From Candidatus Zixiibacteriota bacterium (GTDB taxonomy: Bacteria; Zixibacteria; MSB-5A5; GN15; FEB-12), in assembly GCA_020346225.1 (NCBI GenBank), contig CP070777.1, forward strand, positions 2,186,406-2,222,737: a DNA stretch of 36,332 nt, read 5' to 3'. The notes below the pieces were generated by a model, which ran no database searches, was not told where the DNA came from, and saw only the letters and a list, made by a program, of their open reading frames with translations. The position numbers and the translations under genes are program-made. Of the stretch, positions 9,079-16,377 are shown piece by piece; position 1 is the first letter of the stretch; the number at the start of each line of letters is the position of its first letter.

Positions 9079-10317
9079 GTGTTGACAAGTTACAGCCACA
9101 GTTCGCTCGACACCTTTCGTATCTGTCCGCGCAAGTTTCGCTATGCTTACATCGACAAGGTACCGGTGGTTCGGGTGGTTACCGCCGACACCTATCTCGG
9201 CACGGCCGTCCACCGCGTTCTCAAGAACCTGTATACCCTGGGCGCGGACGGCGTTCTGCTGGCACAGGATGAAGCCATGTCGGCCTACCGGGCCGAGTGG
9301 GATAAGCTGGATACCAGACAGGTTTCCGTAACTTCGGATTACTATACCGTCGATGATTACATCCGCATCGGTGAGGAAATACTCGGGCGCCATTATGAAC
9401 GCTATCAGCCGTTCAACCAGGGTACCCTGCTGGGCGCGGAGCTTTACCTGGACTTCGTTCTGCCCAATACGCCCTTCAGATTCCGCAGCTATATTGACCG
9501 CCTGTGGAAAAGGGACGACGATACCGTCGAGATATGCGACTACAAGACGGGTCAGGCTTTGATGACCGCCGATGATCCGCGTTTCCTGGCGCAGATGGGG
9601 CTTTACCAGCTGGCCGTTCAAGCGAAATACCCCGGGCTCGACGACATCGAGCTGGCCCAGTATCTGCTGCGCAAGGACATGGTGATAAGGCGTCGCCTCC
9701 GGCCGGATGAGCTGGACGAGTTGGCCGAGAGTTTGAGGCAGGCTGTCGTCAACACCATCGAGGCAGCCCGACTCGGCGACTTTCCAGCACAGGAGGGCAC
9801 CCATTGTGTTTACTGCAACTATCAGGACCGGTGTCCCGCCAAAGTACATCGTCGCCTGCTCGAAGAGGAAGAGTCTGAGGAGGATCGGGACCTCGCTCCG
9901 GAGGAGGCCCGCGAATTGGCCGACCGGTTTCTGGCCAAACTTATTCAGAGCCGCCGGGTGGGTGCCGAACTGGACAGCCTTAAGGAGCAACTGGTTCAGC
10001 TGGCAAAACGCTGCGATGTCTCGCGCTTTGATGGTGACACGGGTAAAGTGACGGTTAGCATAAGAAAGAAAGAAAAGTTCGTCACCAAATCGGAGGATGC
10101 CCGGGCGTTCGCGGAGCTCACGGCACTGTGCCGCCGGATGAGGCTGGACGAGTACTTTACCCTTGACGGAAGGGGCCTGATGAGCAACGTCTATACCAAG
10201 AAGAGCCTGCCCCCGGAGCAACTGGAGGAGTTGGGCAAGTTCGTTTCGGAAGCGGAACAAATTCGCGTTGTCGGTAAGCCCGAACAGGATACGGAAGAGG
10301 AGCGCGACGAGGATTAA
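9079..10317 (+). CDS. RecB/Cas4-like PD-(D/E)XK nuclease with Fe-S cysteines
   Basis: A 412-residue protein of the PDDEXK_1 (RecB-type) nuclease family. Nuclease marks are SYSHSSLDTFRICPRKFRYAY at the N-terminus, LGTAVHRVL with the conserved His, the acidic residue in SYIDRL, and the catalytic CDYKTGQ. Cys16 together with three cysteines in CVYCNYQDRC (near residue 240) matches the iron-staple [4Fe-4S] arrangement of Cas4 and AddB. About 150 charged residues follow (LEEEESEEDRDLAPEEAREL...), which I cannot assign. GTG at 9079 is the likely start, with GAGGGA some distance upstream. There are no cas genes or repeats nearby, so a DNA-repair or recombination role is more likely than CRISPR adaptation. 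It is last in a three-gene plus-strand run ending at a strong terminator. Confidence 0.85.
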   Translation: MLTSYSHSSLDTFRICPRKFRYAYIDKVPVVRVVTADTYLGTAVHRVLKNLYTLGADGVLLAQDEAMSAYRAEWDKLDTRQVSVTSDYYTVDDYIRIGEEILGRHYERYQPFNQGTLLGAELYLDFVLPNTPFRFRSYIDRLWKRDDDTVEICDYKTGQALMTADDPRFLAQMGLYQLAVQAKYPGLDDIELAQYLLRKDMVIRRRLRPDELDELAESLRQAVVNTIEAARLGDFPAQEGTHCVYCNYQDRCPAKVHRRLLEEEESEEDRDLAPEEARELADRFLAKLIQSRRVGAELDSLKEQLVQLAKRCDVSRFDGDTGKVTVSIRKKEKFVTKSEDARAFAELTALCRRMRLDEYFTLDGRGLMSNVYTKKSLPPEQLEELGKFVSEAEQIRVVGKPEQDTEEERDED

Positions 10318-10346
10318 CCGGACCGCCTGCCGACTTGTGGTTCAAA

Positions 10347-10372
10347 AAAAGCCCGGACAGTGCCGGGCTTTT
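10347..10372. terminator. Strong bidirectional rho-independent terminator
   Basis: A perfect 10-base-pair stem (AAAAGCCCGG / CCGGGCTTTT) with a six-base loop ACAGTG, flanked by an A run on one side and T run on the other, so it works in both directions. It sits between the stop of the nuclease gene and the end of the convergent secreted-protein gene. Confidence 0.85.
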
Positions 10373-10394
10373 CGCATGGTGTCTTTGGAATACG

Positions 10395-10976
10395 TCAATC
10401 CTGCGCCCGTATAACGAAGGCGGGGCGAATTTCGCGGAGGCGCTGATTGGACAGGTTGAGCGTATCGGGGGGCTCGCCGTTGCCGCCCTGGACGCGATCG
10501 GCTACCACCTGCAGGGAATTATGCGGGTGGGTGGTGGTCGTGTCGACCGTCAACGCCTCGATGGGCTTGTCATTGAGCGACGAAACGAATACCGTTACGA
10601 CCCGTCCGCGTCCCGGCTTGAGGGTCTTGCTGGTGGGTCCCCAGTTCGCTATCAGGCCCATGGTTACGCACTGGTCGGCCGTGTCGGCGCGAAACGCCTT
10701 GTAGGTGAAATGCTCAACCCGGCCGCCGGTAAATATGGCCGAATCCGCGACCACGCGGTTGTCCGGTCCGGCGTCCAGCTTCAGCGGTAAGGTCAACCCG
10801 ACCACGTTCTCGTCGTTGACATAGGATACGTTAACAGTCCAGTTTAACTCGTCGATTCTGTTAACTTCGGCATACACGGTATCAAGTTGGCCGAAACCGT
10901 CTGACTGGGCCGAAGCCAGACCGACCCCGGCAACCAGCGATGTCAGCACAAGCGTTATAGTTATCCGTAACTTCAT
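10395..10976 (-). CDS. Secreted cohesin-like protein
   Basis: A 193-residue exported protein. It begins with a clear Sec signal peptide (MKLRITITLVLTSLVAGVGLASAQ) behind GGAGGTAAG. The mature part has the look of a cohesin-type beta-sandwich: WTVNVSYVNDENVVGLTLPLKLDAG, VTMGLIANWGP, LKPGRGRVVTVFVSSL. I recognise this only by pattern; the residues that bind a dockerin cannot be judged. A dockerin protein is encoded at 25881-27965 in the same window, but nothing shows that the two interact. It follows the TPR lipoprotein gene by 39 bases, so the two are probably co-transcribed and end at the 10347-10372 terminator. Confidence 0.6.
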   Translation of the reverse strand: MKLRITITLVLTSLVAGVGLASAQSDGFGQLDTVYAEVNRIDELNWTVNVSYVNDENVVGLTLPLKLDAGPDNRVVADSAIFTGGRVEHFTYKAFRADTADQCVTMGLIANWGPTSKTLKPGRGRVVTVFVSSLNDKPIEALTVDTTTTHPHNSLQVVADRVQGGNGEPPDTLNLSNQRLREIRPAFVIRAQD

Positions 10977-11015
10977 CTTACCTCCGCCATTTACAGCAAT
11001 CTTCTATTTTACTCA

Positions 11016-12524
11016 TTAATCGGCCAAAAGATCCTTCGTTTGAGGGCTCAGATCGACCCGGGCCAGGGACCTGCGCAGATGCAAAAGCAGCGAATCGGCA
11101 ACGCCGGGGCTGCCCATTAGTCTGCGATGCAGGCGGGCGGCCTCCTGAGCGGCCTTACGTCCGGGTTCAGTCTCGGGGAATCTATCAAAAACCGAAACCA
11201 GCACAGCGGCGGCGCTGTCGGGCTGGTTATTGCGTTTGAGAAGCTCGGCCTCGTAGAGGAGCGCCCTGGCTTCTACCACGGTGCCGGGCCTGAGGCTGAT
11301 GGTTTCCGCGATATATTGGCGTGCTTCGTGGTACCAGGCGAGAGCCTCTTCCTTGCGCCCTTGAGCCTTCAAGGCGTCAAGTACTCTCAGGATCGCCGTC
11401 AGCGCTTCATCCGAGCCGCGGTACTTCTGTATCAGCAGATTGTACTCGGCCTCGGCCCGGGTCCAGTTTCCTTCGCGCTCGTAGCTGCGGGCGAAGGCGT
11501 ACTGGGGCATAGGCGTCGAATCGAAAAACTTTGGGTATTCCGTTTTCAGCCGGAGAATCATCTCCCGGCATTCCGCGTACCGCCGACCGGCCATTTGAGC
11601 CAGACTCATTCTGACCAGCAGGATCGGCGCGCCGGTGCTGTCTTCTGCGCCAAGATTATCCAGCAGGTTTCGGTATAGGCCCAGAGCAGTGTCAGACCGG
11701 CGCAGCGGTCCGGCGTAGATGTCGGCTATTCGCGTCATGACTTCCCTGTAACCGGGCCGGGTGCGGTCGGCCAGAATTTGAAGTTCGACGAGCTGTTGTT
11801 CCCACCGGCCGGCTTCCTCGTAGAGGTCGGCCAGGCCGGCATGGGCCGCCGCAGCGAGGCGCGTGTCGGGGTTATCGGCGATTATCTTCCGGTAATACTG
11901 TTCTGCGCGGAAGAACTCTCTGGATGCGGCCGCCGAATCGCCCAATAGGTGCAGTGTCTGATAGAGCTTGATGGGCAACTTGAACGCACCCGTGATTATC
12001 TCACCGGCATCATCAACCGGCGGGTAGTAGTCCTCAATAACGCGACTGTATGCCACCAGGGCGCTGTCCCAGGCACCTCGACTCTGGTAGGTCCGGCCGA
12101 GCTTCAGGTAGACGGCCAGCGACTGTTTATCGGTGAGAGGGACACTTTGCAGCAGTCGATTCAGGTTGTTGGCCGAGCTATCTTGAAGCCCGGCCGCGGC
12201 GAACAGCTCCGAGAGTTTCAGTGACGATTCAAAGGCCAGATAGCGCACTTCATTGTATTCCACCGGGTTCTTGGCGGTATCGAGGGAATCGAGATAGACG
12301 CTGCAAAAGCGGGTCACGTCGCGGTATAGTGGAGAAATCCTCAGAGCCTCGGCGGGTGTCATCTGCCTTCCGGTTTCGCGAGCCTTTCGAACCTCTCGGT
12401 CAGCGTTATGGAGTTTCTTCTCGGCCGTATATCGAATCTCGATGGCGGTGTTGTCGCCGCACGAGAGGGCTGAGAGGGCACCAAGTAAGGCTATCAATAT
12501 CAATCTGTTACAAAGATAATTCAT
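11016..12524 (-). CDS. TPR-repeat lipoprotein
   Basis: About 502 residues. The start was set at ATG 12524 because the protein then opens with a lipoprotein signal (MNYLCNRLILIALLGALSALSC, lipobox LSALSC); the longer frame to 12590 hides this. The body is all-helical with tetratricopeptide-like 34-residue repeats (for example AVYLKLGRTYQSRGAWDSAL, AHAGLADLYEEAGRWEQQL, EGNWTRAEAEYNLLIQKYRG). It is expected to sit at the periplasmic face of a membrane as a scaffold for protein contacts; no specific partner is evident. It is divergent from the phage-head island and forms a likely two-gene unit with the secreted protein downstream. Confidence 0.8.
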   Translation of the reverse strand: MNYLCNRLILIALLGALSALSCGDNTAIEIRYTAEKKLHNADREVRKARETGRQMTPAEALRISPLYRDVTRFCSVYLDSLDTAKNPVEYNEVRYLAFESSLKLSELFAAAGLQDSSANNLNRLLQSVPLTDKQSLAVYLKLGRTYQSRGAWDSALVAYSRVIEDYYPPVDDAGEIITGAFKLPIKLYQTLHLLGDSAAASREFFRAEQYYRKIIADNPDTRLAAAAHAGLADLYEEAGRWEQQLVELQILADRTRPGYREVMTRIADIYAGPLRRSDTALGLYRNLLDNLGAEDSTGAPILLVRMSLAQMAGRRYAECREMILRLKTEYPKFFDSTPMPQYAFARSYEREGNWTRAEAEYNLLIQKYRGSDEALTAILRVLDALKAQGRKEEALAWYHEARQYIAETISLRPGTVVEARALLYEAELLKRNNQPDSAAAVLVSVFDRFPETEPGRKAAQEAARLHRRLMGSPGVADSLLLHLRRSLARVDLSPQTKDLLAD

Positions 12525-12603
12525 ACTCGATAAATCGGCCGACGCATCGTCCCTGTAAATCAAACCCGAATATAGGTCATGGAATCTCAAGGCTCAAGCT
12601 GAT

Positions 12604-12642
12604 TTTTCAGATGCCGCCGCTACGAAAGCGCGGCGCTGAAAA
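12604..12642. repeat. Imperfect inverted repeat at left edge of the phage-head island
   Basis: TTTTCAG and CTGAAAA arms enclose a second stem GCCGC(C)GCT / AGCGCGGC with a single bulged C and an ACGAA loop, giving a hairpin of about 15 base pairs. It lies between the divergent TPR lipoprotein gene and the portal gene. There is no T tract after either arm, so it is not a textbook terminator; it may mark the island edge or be regulatory. Confidence 0.4.
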
Positions 12643-12733
12643 GGGCACCGTAGAGCCTAAGCTCAAAAACGCAAAAAAGCTACAGGATCGATGGTGATTG
12701 TTTCTGCGCGAGGGCCGTAAAAAGGAGCTGATC

Positions 12734-14002
12734 ATGAAATCCAGCGGCCAAGAGATTTGTGCCGGTACCATCCGGACCGACTGCTATCCCGCGCTGGCCA
12801 CGACAGCGAAGTCGTTGGGACAGTCGGGATTTCGCCCGGAGGCCCGGCTCGGTCGGGTGCTGAGCTGCGCCTCAGGCGATATCCTGAGCGGACGATACCG
12901 GATTCAGTTGTACCGATTTCTTACTCAGAACGTTCCCGTCGTGAATGCCTGCATTTCCACGTGGGTGCGGCTTAGCGCCGCTCCCGGGAACTTTCGGATC
13001 GACAATGAAACGGGTCCCGACGCCCGACGGGCCCGGGAGAAACTGGCGGGCCTATGTGAGCGCGTCTATCGACCCACCGCCGGCAACGCGGGCAGCATGG
13101 TCACTTTTCTGTCGGACCTGTTCGGGGGTCTCTACCGCGACGGGGTTGCGGGCGGCTTTATAACCGTTAAGCAGAACGGCACCGGCGTCGACAGATTCAT
13201 ACCCGTAGATGTTGTCGACCTTCTGTGCCGCCGGCGAGGGGCTCAGCGGCATCTGATGCTGGAACTGGACAGCCGTACGATTGACCTTGACCGTAGCGAC
13301 TTCTATCACATTCCCCTCAACGCCGATATCAATCATCCTCTGGGCAGGTCGGTTCTCCAGCCGGTACCGTTCGTAGCTTATATCGAGCAGCAGCTTGTCG
13401 ATGATATGCGTCGAACGAGTCATAACTCCGGCTTTCACCGGCTGCACGTCAAGGTGACTCCGCCGGAGCGGATGGCCGGGGAAGCCGACAACGCCTATAC
13501 TGACCGCATCAACAGCTATTTTGACTCCACGGTGACCATGATCAAATCGTGCGAAGTCGATGACAACCCCGTAACCTGGGACAACGTGGCTATTGAACAC
13601 ATAGGTCCCAGCAATGTCCGAACGGTGACCAACAGCTGGTTTCTGAATCATCGCAGTATGATCGAGGAGGTTTGTGCCGGGACGGGCCTGGCGCCGTTCC
13701 TGCTGGGATATTCATACGGAGCCACCGCGACCTGGTCGTCCTTCAAATTCGATCTGGTGATGCGACAGGTGCGGTCGATTCAGACGGAGGTTGCCGCTTT
13801 TCTTCAGTGGCTGGGGAACATCGAGTTGGCGCTGGCCGGGCTCAACCAGCGCTGCCGCTTTGAATTCGACAACACTTTCGCCTACCAGGCGGCCGAGAAT
13901 GCCCGGGTGCAGTCGAGTCGGGTCGACAGCTTGCTGAAACTGTACAACGCCGGGCTGATTGACCGCAATGACGCTCGGCGAAGGGCCGGAGACCTGATAT
14001 AA
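12734..14002 (+). CDS. Phage portal protein
   Basis: A 422-residue portal-type protein, the ring at the capsid vertex through which DNA is pumped. Evidence is the pattern VPVVNACISTWVRLSAAPGNFRI near the N-terminus, FLSDLFGGLYRDGVAGGFITVKQNG, a FYHIPLNADINHPLGRSVLQPV segment, and MIEEVCAGTGLAPFLLGYSYGATATWSSFKFDLVMRQ near the C-terminus, all typical of HK97/SPP1-like portals. The helical C-terminus ends with YNAGLIDRNDARRRAG. The ATG at 12734 has AAAAAGGAG six bases upstream and is preferred over a TTG at 12698. Its stop TAA overlaps the presumed non-canonical start of the terminase reading frame. Confidence 0.85.
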   Translation: MKSSGQEICAGTIRTDCYPALATTAKSLGQSGFRPEARLGRVLSCASGDILSGRYRIQLYRFLTQNVPVVNACISTWVRLSAAPGNFRIDNETGPDARRAREKLAGLCERVYRPTAGNAGSMVTFLSDLFGGLYRDGVAGGFITVKQNGTGVDRFIPVDVVDLLCRRRGAQRHLMLELDSRTIDLDRSDFYHIPLNADINHPLGRSVLQPVPFVAYIEQQLVDDMRRTSHNSGFHRLHVKVTPPERMAGEADNAYTDRINSYFDSTVTMIKSCEVDDNPVTWDNVAIEHIGPSNVRTVTNSWFLNHRSMIEEVCAGTGLAPFLLGYSYGATATWSSFKFDLVMRQVRSIQTEVAAFLQWLGNIELALAGLNQRCRFEFDNTFAYQAAENARVQSSRVDSLLKLYNAGLIDRNDARRRAGDLI

Positions 14003-14067
14003 AGTCTGAAGAACTTCCTGTTGACTGGCGGCGGACTCTGGTTGACCCGGTCTACTTCGCCAGTGCC

Positions 14068-15327
14068 GTGCTTGGCCTGGACCTTCACGGCGGGCAGAAG
14101 CGGTGGCTGCGGGAATCGATAAAACGGCAGAACCTGCTGGTTACCGGCAATCGCTGGGGGAAATCGTTCGTTTGCGCGGTGAAGCTGCTCTACCGTGCCT
14201 TCTGGCGCATTCGCAAGCTCAAGTATGACAGTTGCAGTCGTTACCGGGTTGTAACAGCGTCAATTACCCAGGACCAGGCCAACATCGTATTCAACCTGGC
14301 CGTCAGGTTGGTCCGCCAATCGATATACCTGAAACCCTTAATCGTATCGATTATCCGTACGCCCTATCCGAAGATGACCCTGCTGGGAGGTGTCACTATT
14401 GAGGCCCGCTCCACCCAGAACCGGGGGGAGTATCTGCTGGGAAACGACTATGATCTGTTCGTCTTCGATGAGGTAGCCTTCGAAACCGACCCGGAGTACG
14501 TGGTCGAAGAGGTTATCCAGATGCGGCTGGCCGACCGCGAAGGGATGCTGGATCTGGTTTCGACGCCCAACGGCAAGAACTGGTTTTACCTGCGGGCGCG
14601 AGACGTAATCGAGGGGAAACGTGACGGGTACTATCAGACCGGAGACAGCCGCGAAAACACTTTCATTTCGGTCGAGGCTCTGGATGAACGCCTGCGCAAT
14701 TTCACGGAACGCCGCGTCCAACAAAATATCATGGGACAGTTCGTTGACTGCGGCGGCGAAATCCTGCGCGGCGAATACGTGGACCGGGCCCTGGCCGGTT
14801 TCGATGCGTGGGACAGCGGCAAACACGGGAGCATGTTCATCTCCGGCTGGGACCTGGCCCGCAAGAAGACAGCCACGGTGGGTGTAACTGTTGAAGTCGC
14901 CGGTGATAAAGTGCGCGTTGTTGACCTGCAGCGCTTCCGGCGCTTCGACTGGAATGTCGTTATCGAAAAGATCAAGCAACGTCAGTTCAAATACCCCGGA
15001 CAACTGATTGTCGATGCCACCGGCCTGGGCGATGTCATCGTCGAACAGCTGGCATCGCATCACCCGATCTCGGTGATTTTCACTGAAAAGACGAAGGCCG
15101 AACTTCTGACCAACCTGGAACTCTTTCACGCCAGGGGACGGGTTGCCTATGAGCGATGGGAAGTGGCCGACGGCCCCGGACGGGTGTGGTCGCTCGAAGA
15201 CGAACTGCGCCGGGCCAGGTGGGACGACAACAACGATTGCGACGCCCTCATGGCGCTGGCCCTGGCCCTCTGGCCGCTGCACCAGTCGCGGAAGGTTGCC
15301 ATCGAGCCCCGTCTGGGCAGTTTTTAG
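14068..15327 (+). CDS. Phage terminase large subunit (ATPase plus RuvC-like nuclease)
   Basis: Motor protein that packages DNA into the prohead and cuts it. From the GTG at 14068: Walker A TGNRWGKS (26-33), Walker B LFVFDE (130-135), coupling motif STP (165-167). The RuvC-like nuclease domain has Asp262 (GWDLA), Asp316 (IVDATG) and Asp392 (DCDAL). All key residues are present, so the enzyme could be active. The GTG has no ribosome site, and coding-like sequence continues upstream in frame (EELPVDWRRTLVDPVYFASA), so the true N-terminus is probably near 13999. There an ATA codon overlapping the portal stop follows GGAG by seven bases. No small-terminase gene was recognised nearby. Confidence 0.92.
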   Translation: MLGLDLHGGQKRWLRESIKRQNLLVTGNRWGKSFVCAVKLLYRAFWRIRKLKYDSCSRYRVVTASITQDQANIVFNLAVRLVRQSIYLKPLIVSIIRTPYPKMTLLGGVTIEARSTQNRGEYLLGNDYDLFVFDEVAFETDPEYVVEEVIQMRLADREGMLDLVSTPNGKNWFYLRARDVIEGKRDGYYQTGDSRENTFISVEALDERLRNFTERRVQQNIMGQFVDCGGEILRGEYVDRALAGFDAWDSGKHGSMFISGWDLARKKTATVGVTVEVAGDKVRVVDLQRFRRFDWNVVIEKIKQRQFKYPGQLIVDATGLGDVIVEQLASHHPISVIFTEKTKAELLTNLELFHARGRVAYERWEVADGPGRVWSLEDELRRARWDDNNDCDALMALALALWPLHQSRKVAIEPRLGSF

Positions 15328-15360
15328 GCGCGTTGCTCCACCGGGAAAAAAGCTTGTATC

Positions 15361-15387
15361 CCCGGGTCCGGGAGCTTAGATTTTTTT
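15361..15387 (+). terminator. Weak terminator candidate after the terminase gene
   Basis: A GC-rich short hairpin (CCCG GGTC CGGG) lies 34 bases after the terminase stop and is followed by a run of seven T at 15381-15387, with AAGCT/AGCTT arms outside it. The stem is short and the T tract begins several bases late, so activity is doubtful. If real, it separates the inhibitor gene from the packaging genes. Confidence 0.3.
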
Positions 15388-15447
15388 CAGAGGAATCGCA
15401 CTGAGCGAAACCCGCCTTAAGAACTCTACTCGTGGAGGGATGGCCCG

Positions 15448-15849
15448 GTGAATAGCAGGAATATATCTACTCTATTGCTTCTGGTTTTTGCGGTGGCCTG
15501 CATTGCCTGTAGTAGTGAGAACGCTGATCCCCCGATTTACACCGGATTGACCGATACAGTCCGCGTTACGGCTGGGGACCAGTTCAAGATCGTTCTGGAA
15601 TCAAACATCACTACCGGTTTCAGCTGGCAGTTTGCCACTACCCTGGATTCAACGGCGCTCAGGCTCGTGGAGCACGACTATGTTCCGCTTCCCAACCCCG
15701 ATAAGCTGCTCGGGCGAGGCGGTCATGAGCACTGGCTCTTTGAAGCGCTGGATGAAGGCTCGACCGCAATCGCGCTGCAGTACCTGCGGCCGTGGGATTC
15801 GACCAGCGTGGCCAAAGAAGCCAATTTCACGGTTGAAATCAGTAAGTAG
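15448..15849 (+). CDS. Chagasin-family (I42) cysteine-protease inhibitor lipoprotein
   Basis: A 133-residue protein with a lipoprotein-type signal (MNSRNISTLLLLVFAVACIAC, lipid Cys18 or Cys21) followed by a chagasin/ICP immunoglobulin-like domain. Chagasins block papain-like cysteine proteases with three loops; all three are recognisable here: NITTGF (53-58), GRGGHE (89-94) and RPWD (114-117). VTAGDQFKIVLE at the start of the domain also fits. GTG at 15448 is preceded by GGAGGGA. It stands alone between the terminase and prohead-protease genes, with a hairpin after it, as a cargo (moron-like) gene would. Target proteases are unknown; a host surface or self-protection role is inferred. Confidence 0.85.
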   Translation: MNSRNISTLLLLVFAVACIACSSENADPPIYTGLTDTVRVTAGDQFKIVLESNITTGFSWQFATTLDSTALRLVEHDYVPLPNPDKLLGRGGHEHWLFEALDEGSTAIALQYLRPWDSTSVAKEANFTVEISK

Positions 15850-15879
15850 CAGCCAGGTCGTTTCGACCAAAATATCAGA

Positions 15880-15910
15880 CGCCCCTCGAGGGGAGGAATC
15901 TCGAGGGGCG
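15880..15910. repeat. Perfect 11-bp inverted repeat (hairpin) after the inhibitor gene
   Basis: CGCCCCTCGAG and CTCGAGGGGCG arms are separated by nine bases (GGGAGGAAT). The stem is very GC-rich and lies 31 bases past the inhibitor stop. It has no clear T tract on the plus strand; read on the minus strand it is followed by TCTGATATTTTGG. It may stop transcription from either the inhibitor gene or the small antisense ORF. Confidence 0.5.
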
Positions 15911-16020
15911 GATTCTCAAGGAAGACGATAAGGATTGATAGTGGGTGTCGCATTGATCTCAAACACCGCTGGACACCCGAGGGTATTTCAAGTTCCGCCT
16001 GAGCGGAGACGTAAGTCACC

Positions 16021-16134
16021 TCAAAAGCCGGCGCCGTAAACGTCCGAGAATGTGATAGTCATCGTAAGAATGAAGACGACAATAGCGATAACCCACTTCA
16101 GGCCGCGCGTCAGTTTCTTCCGATAAATAGTCAT
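16021..16134 (-). CDS. Possible small single-span membrane protein (37 aa), antisense in the head island
   Basis: An ATG at 16134 opens a 37-codon frame on the minus strand ending in TGA. The peptide starts with a basic stretch (MTIYRKKLTRGLK) followed by a hydrophobic span WVIAIVVFILTMTITF and a short polar tail SDVYGAGF, a typical N-in membrane anchor or signal-like profile. AGGATGG lies about ten bases upstream, an acceptable ribosome site. It is the only gene-like frame in an otherwise empty gap and is opposite in direction to the island. No family is recognised; it could be a chance frame. Confidence 0.4.
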   Translation of the reverse strand: MTIYRKKLTRGLKWVIAIVVFILTMTITFSDVYGAGF

Positions 16135-16377
16135 AATCAACCATCCTATTCTTGTGGCAACTCCACCACCTCTGAGTGCAAAGGTTGTGCCGCCCCTCGG
16201 TGAGGCTCCCCGGTCTGCCCTAACATGGCCGCTCTCAGAGCCTTAGGTCCGATGTGCAACTATTGAACGCGACCGACCGGGCCTACAAAAGTCAGCAGCT
16301 TTTTGCGCAAAATACGTGGGACTCTGCTGGTGAAAATTCCCCGGTGCCGGGGTGCAAAAGCCAATTGCGGAGGTGAC

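Larger units (their letters stand above)
15850..16377. other. 528-base gap between inhibitor and prohead-protease genes
   Basis: No plus-strand gene is supported here. The gap holds an 11-base-pair inverted repeat (15880-15910) and a short minus-strand open frame for a possible one-segment membrane protein (16021-16134). It also has a small CCCCGG/CCGGGG hairpin around 16339-16352 shortly before the ribosome site of the next gene. A gap of this size is out of character with the otherwise tight packing of the island and suggests an inserted cassette. Confidence 0.4.

Noticed and set aside
9031-10260. 409-codon open frame on the minus strand
   Set aside because: Antisense to the PD-(D/E)XK nuclease gene; no ribosome site and no recognisable motif.
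9079-10317. Cas4 of a CRISPR locus
   Set aside because: Core motifs fit Cas4-like nucleases, but no cas1/cas2 genes or repeat arrays are seen in the window.
12604-12642. Attachment site of the head island
   Set aside because: Only an inverted repeat is seen; no matching direct copy was noticed near 25867, so no att pair can be claimed.
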